Positions 61,256 through 64,000 of a stretch of 64,000 nt of DNA are shown here, one piece after another; the first letter of the stretch is position 1; each line of letters opens with the position of its first letter. The DNA is from Muraenolepis orangiensis. Taxonomy: Eukaryota > Chordata > Actinopteri > Gadiformes > Muraenolepididae. The DNA lies in assembly GCA_027704905.1 (NCBI GenBank), contig JANIIK010000484.1, positions 5,001 through 69,000 of the forward strand. The letters run 5' to 3'. The position numbers and the translations under genes were made by a program. The notes beneath the pieces are model-generated. The model ran no database searches. It had not been told where the DNA came from and saw only the letters and a program-made list of their open reading frames with translations.

Positions 61256-61784
61256 GGACAGTCTTGATGATTCAGAGGACGGGTCTCGGATGGAGGATCT
61301 CGTCAACTCTTTGGAAGAGGAAGAGGGTTCGGAGGATAGGACAAGCGCATGGGCACTGAGTGGGGCGGAAGACACTGCCAGTCACCGGTCCTGTGACGAA
61401 GCTGATACAGACGAAGATCAGTCTGATGCAGAGCTAGATCAGTCAAGTGTACCAGATACAGCATCAGTGATCGACGCAAGCAGTGTCCAGTCATTCAGAC
61501 CGGTTACAGCATCAGCTGTTGACACATCAGACTCGGTGTCGATGGTTGACACAGGCCATGTCCCGACCGTTATTTCTGACACTTTACCAACAGTTGCAGA
61601 ACAGGGCCGAGACAGCCAAGCACCCACTCAAGCAGACACGCAGGGTGTGGTCAGGACACGTGCTGGCAGGGTTGTTAAGAGAGTCAGCCGTTTTGTAGAG
61701 ACAATGGCTCAGAGGCCGACCAGCATGAGGGGGTTCGCAAACTCTTTCAGTAAGAGATCCCAGTCTCTTCTTACCCTGTTCTAA
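61242..61784 (+). CDS. Gypsy third ORF, acidic protein or displaced pol tail (180 aa)
   Basis: The ATG at 61242 overlaps the end of pol by 14 bp in the +1 frame. The N-terminal two thirds is very acidic and serine-rich (EDSLDDSEDGSRMEDL, EEEEGSEDRTS). The C-terminus is basic with RTRAGRVVKRVSRFVETM, a motif that resembles the tail following integrase in other Gypsy pol proteins. No signal peptide or membrane segment, so it is not an envelope-like protein. It may be translated separately by termination-reinitiation, or may be the original C-terminus of pol displaced by a frame change. Function unknown. Confidence 0.55.
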   Translation: MPETEDSLDDSEDGSRMEDLVNSLEEEEGSEDRTSAWALSGAEDTASHRSCDEADTDEDQSDAELDQSSVPDTASVIDASSVQSFRPVTASAVDTSDSVSMVDTGHVPTVISDTLPTVAEQGRDSQAPTQADTQGVVRTRAGRVVKRVSRFVETMAQRPTSMRGFANSFSKRSQSLLTLF

Positions 61785-62109
61785 AGGGGCTGTATTATTT
61801 TTTTTTACGTTTTGCAATGTGTCACTGTAAGTGATGTACTGTTTACTGTATGTGCTCACGAGTACGGTTTGGGACTCAAGTAGGCCGGGTAGTTTGGTGT
61901 ACACGGCACCAAGCAATTCTAAGAGGGGACTAAGGGTTGATCACCCTTTTGATTTCTCTGAACCTGTTTACCAGGTAGCTTCTAGCTGATTGTGAAGATG
62001 GTATCTTTATGTGAACCCGTGCCAGTTTTAACGCAGTGTTAATGCCTGTCAGTGTTATGTCCCTGTCAGTGTTATGTCCTGTCAGCCGCTCAGGATTTTG
62101 GTGTAATTC

Positions 62110-62121
62110 AGGAGGGGTGAA
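62110..62121 (+). other. Polypurine tract
   Basis: AGGAGGGGTGAA immediately before the 3' LTR; it should prime plus-strand DNA synthesis. One T interrupts the purines. Confidence 0.75.
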
Positions 62122-63062
62122 TGTAGCAGGTATATAAATATACAGGAATGCATTCCACCAATAATCCCTCACGTTGTATTTTATTGTTCCAATATTATTT
62201 ATTGTCACTTTTATTTTGGTATGTTTACTACAAAAGACCGTTTTGGGAGCTAATGCTTTTATTTTGAAGTCTTCACTCCCGGCAGTGACGTCATCTACCT
62301 GCGTTGCACCCTCTCTCACTCAGTCGTTTGCATGGCAGACTGAGGTGAGGAGAGTTTGTCATGTGCTCTTTGTAGATTTCTGTTCTAAATGATGTTTACA
62401 GTGTTTATATAATCTTAAACTGTGAAACAAGGTTATAATATCATTCCATGGTGCTAATGTGTTGCTGTGTAGTTGTTTTGCAGAAGTTTGAGTGTTTTAG
62501 CAAAGTTTTAGTTAAGTGAACTGTTTAGCAGCACGTGCGAGGACTCACACACAGCACCCGCAGCATGTTTAATGGCGTCTTTTCCCCACCACAGACTGGT
62601 GTGTTGCAGACGTCCATGTATATTAATGCTGCTGCATTATTGTGTTTATTTCAAGCAGGTATGTTTGTTGCTCCCATGTTTTTGGTCTATTGTGTTTTGT
62701 ACTATGTGTTTATTTTATTGTTTTATTTACAGGTCTAAAAATACTAATTAGCCGGTGGTGTATACATTTCCAGTGTAACTGTAATTGTACAGTGTATTGT
62801 GATCTATTGTGACAGATTTGATATCTGAATGTTTTATAAGTACTAGTCACTCAGTCGTTTGCATGGCAGACTGAGACTGGTGTGTTGCAGACGTCCACGT
62901 GTATTAATGCTGCTGCATTATTGTGTTTATTTCAAGCAGAGGAATAAATACGCCACAGTTTCGGCTAAAGACGACAACCGAATCTCCTTGTCCATCAAAC
63001 ACGTACAACACAACGCAGAGACGTAGCAAGGGTCTGCTGAGAAGTAGGAGCAGACCGGCTAC

Positions 63063-63063
<1 letters not shown>
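62122..63063 (+). repeat. 3' LTR of the Gypsy element
   Basis: 942 bp, the same length and sequence as the 5' LTR except one base that I noticed. It ends GGCTACA and is followed immediately by TATG repeats. Confidence 0.95.
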
Positions 63064-63093
<30 letters not shown>

Positions 63094-63257
63094 TGTATGT
63101 ATGTATGTATGTATGTATGTATGTATGTATGTATGTATGTATGTATGTATGTATGTATGTATGTATGTATGTATGTATGTATGTATGTATGTATGTATGT
63201 ATGTATGTATGTATGTATGTATGTATGTATGTATGTATGTATGTATGTATGTATGTA
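63064..63257. repeat. (ATGT)n microsatellite, about 48 units
   Basis: 194 bp of TATG/ATGT tetranucleotide without interruption, lying between the Gypsy 3' LTR and a Tc1-like terminal repeat. Frames on both strands are artefacts. Confidence 0.98.
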
Positions 63258-63437
63258 CAGTTGAAACCAGAAGTTTACATACACTATATGAAAAGACACA
63301 TACGATTTTTTTCCGCACTGTCTGACATGAAATCAGACTAAACTTTTCCTGATTTAGGTCCGTTAGGATTACCAAAATTATTTCTATTGGCTAAATGCTA
63401 GAATAATGAGAGAAGGAATTTTTTTTTAAGAAGGAAC
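63258..63437 (+). mobile_element. Tc1-like element, one terminal region only
   Basis: It starts after TA with CAGTTGAAACCAGAAGTTTA and continues CATACAC. This resembles the terminal repeat of the salmonid-type Tc1 elements (CAGTTGAAGTCGGAAG). About 180 bp are present before the satellite begins; no transposase. Confidence 0.7.
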
Positions 63438-63441
63438 AATT

Positions 63442-64000
63442 GTTTGTTATGGATTAGCTCCTCGTATCGTCCAGTTTGTTATGGATTAGCTCCTCGTATC
63501 GTCCAGTTTGTTATGGATTAGCTCCTCGTATCGTCCAGTTTGTTATGGATTAGCTCCTCGTATCGTCCAGTTTGTTATGGATTAGCTCCTCGTATCGTCC
63601 AGTTTGTTATGGATTAGCTTCTCGTATCGTCCAGTTTGTTATGGATTAGCCCCTCGTATCGTCCAGTTTGTTATGGATTAGCCCCTCGTATCGTCCAGTT
63701 TGTTATGGATTAGCTCCTCGTATCGTCCAGTTTGTTATGGATTAGCTCCTCGTATCGTCCAGTTTGTTATGGATTAGCTCCTCGTATCGTCCAGTTTGTT
63801 ATGGATTAGCTCCTCGTATCGTCCAGTTTGTTATGGATTAGCTCCTCGTATCGTCCAGTTTGTTATGGATTAGCCCCTCGTATCGTCCAGTTTGTTATGG
63901 ATTAGCTCCTCGTATCGTCCAGTTTGTTATGGATTAGCCCCTCGTATCGTCCAGTTTGTTATGGATTAGCTCCTCGTATCGTCCAGTTTGTTATGGATTA
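63442..64000. repeat. 32-bp satellite, at least 17 copies, runs off the window
   Basis: The exact period is 32 bp with GTTTGTTATGGATTAGC and TCCTCGTATCGTCCA halves. Variation is limited to one position pair (GCTCCTC, GCCCCTC, once GCTTCTC). There are no spacers. It continues beyond base 64000. Confidence 0.97.

Larger units (their letters stand above)
54421..63063 (+). mobile_element. Ty3/Gypsy LTR retrotransposon, nearly intact, 8.6 kb
   Basis: Two 942-bp LTRs (TGTAGC...GCTACA) enclose a primer-binding site, gag, pol (protease, RT, RNase H, integrase), a third ORF and a polypurine tract. The order PR-RT-RH-INT is the usual Gypsy one. The LTRs differ at one position that I noticed, so the insertion is young. 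One frame break lies in RT. The flanks are (TA)n on the left and (ATGT)n on the right, so no clear target duplication can be recognised. Confidence 0.95.

Noticed and set aside
61242..61784. Envelope-like gene in the Gypsy element
   Set aside because: ORF3 has no signal peptide, transmembrane segment or cysteine pattern, so an envelope role is not supported.
63065..63341. MYVCMYVC and HTYIHTYI frames
   Set aside because: Tetranucleotide (ATGT)n artefacts.
63442..64000. Regular 32-bp repeats resembling a CRISPR array in period
   Set aside because: The units are directly adjacent with no spacers, no cas genes are present, and the genome is eukaryotic. It is a satellite.

Overview
The window looks like teleost fish genomic DNA. 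It holds one recognisable host gene surrounded and penetrated by many transposable elements of fish type (Tc1/mariner, PIF/Harbinger, L2- and RTE-like LINEs, BEL/Pao and Ty3/Gypsy retrotransposons) and by very long simple-sequence and minisatellite arrays. I see no prokaryotic gene organisation, no tRNA or rRNA gene and no CRISPR array.

Host gene: a complete LIM-domain-binding protein 1 gene (ldb1) lies on the minus strand. Ten coding exons run from 43876 (exon 1, ATG at 43806) down to a stop at 18469, all with GT/AG borders and compatible phases, and they give a 374-residue protein. The intron between 38725 and 21586 is 17 kb long and packed with mobile DNA; the last six exons sit within about 3 kb. 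A likely 3' UTR runs to about 17441.

Layout by region. 1-6700: solo LTRs (25-806 and 6266-6691), an 1815-bp exact tandem duplication (1320-4950), minisatellites and a Harbinger-derived non-autonomous element (4526-5587). 6849-17056: two closely related L2-type LINEs in inverted orientation (6849-10024 plus, 14243-17056 minus) with an older LINE fragment between them. 17441-21586: ldb1 3' UTR and exons 10-5. 21856-36857: the TE-filled intron, with a hAT-like remnant, a partial Tc1, a BEL/Pao element whose LTR carries a LINE, a Tc1 whose right end carries a whole Harbinger transposon, and a third Tc1. 36904-38636: a MITE, a (CA)n tract and about 1.2 kb of alternating purine-pyrimidine DNA beside ldb1 exon 4. 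38725-43876: ldb1 exons 4-1, with a LINE fragment split by a solo LTR and a Gmr1-like Gypsy remnant in the introns. 44566-52143: a 6.5-kb minisatellite and a 1-kb array of hairpin units. 54029-54304: a 276-bp near-perfect palindrome. 54421-63063: a nearly intact Ty3/Gypsy element with 942-bp LTRs, gag, pol and a third ORF. 63064-64000: an (ATGT)n tract, one end of a Tc1-like element and a 32-bp satellite that runs off the window.

The genes do not form a pathway. ldb1 is a developmental transcription cofactor, and the other coding sequences are transposon enzymes, mostly broken. The most unusual signals are the hairpin array whose single-base loop centres switch orientation between units (51041-52030), the very long Z-DNA-prone tract next to an exon (37407-38636), the T26 tract at the splice acceptor of a 45-nt ldb1 exon, and a canonical -1 frameshift heptamer at the gag/pol junction of the young Gypsy element. 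All calls come from reading the sequence; no database search was run.
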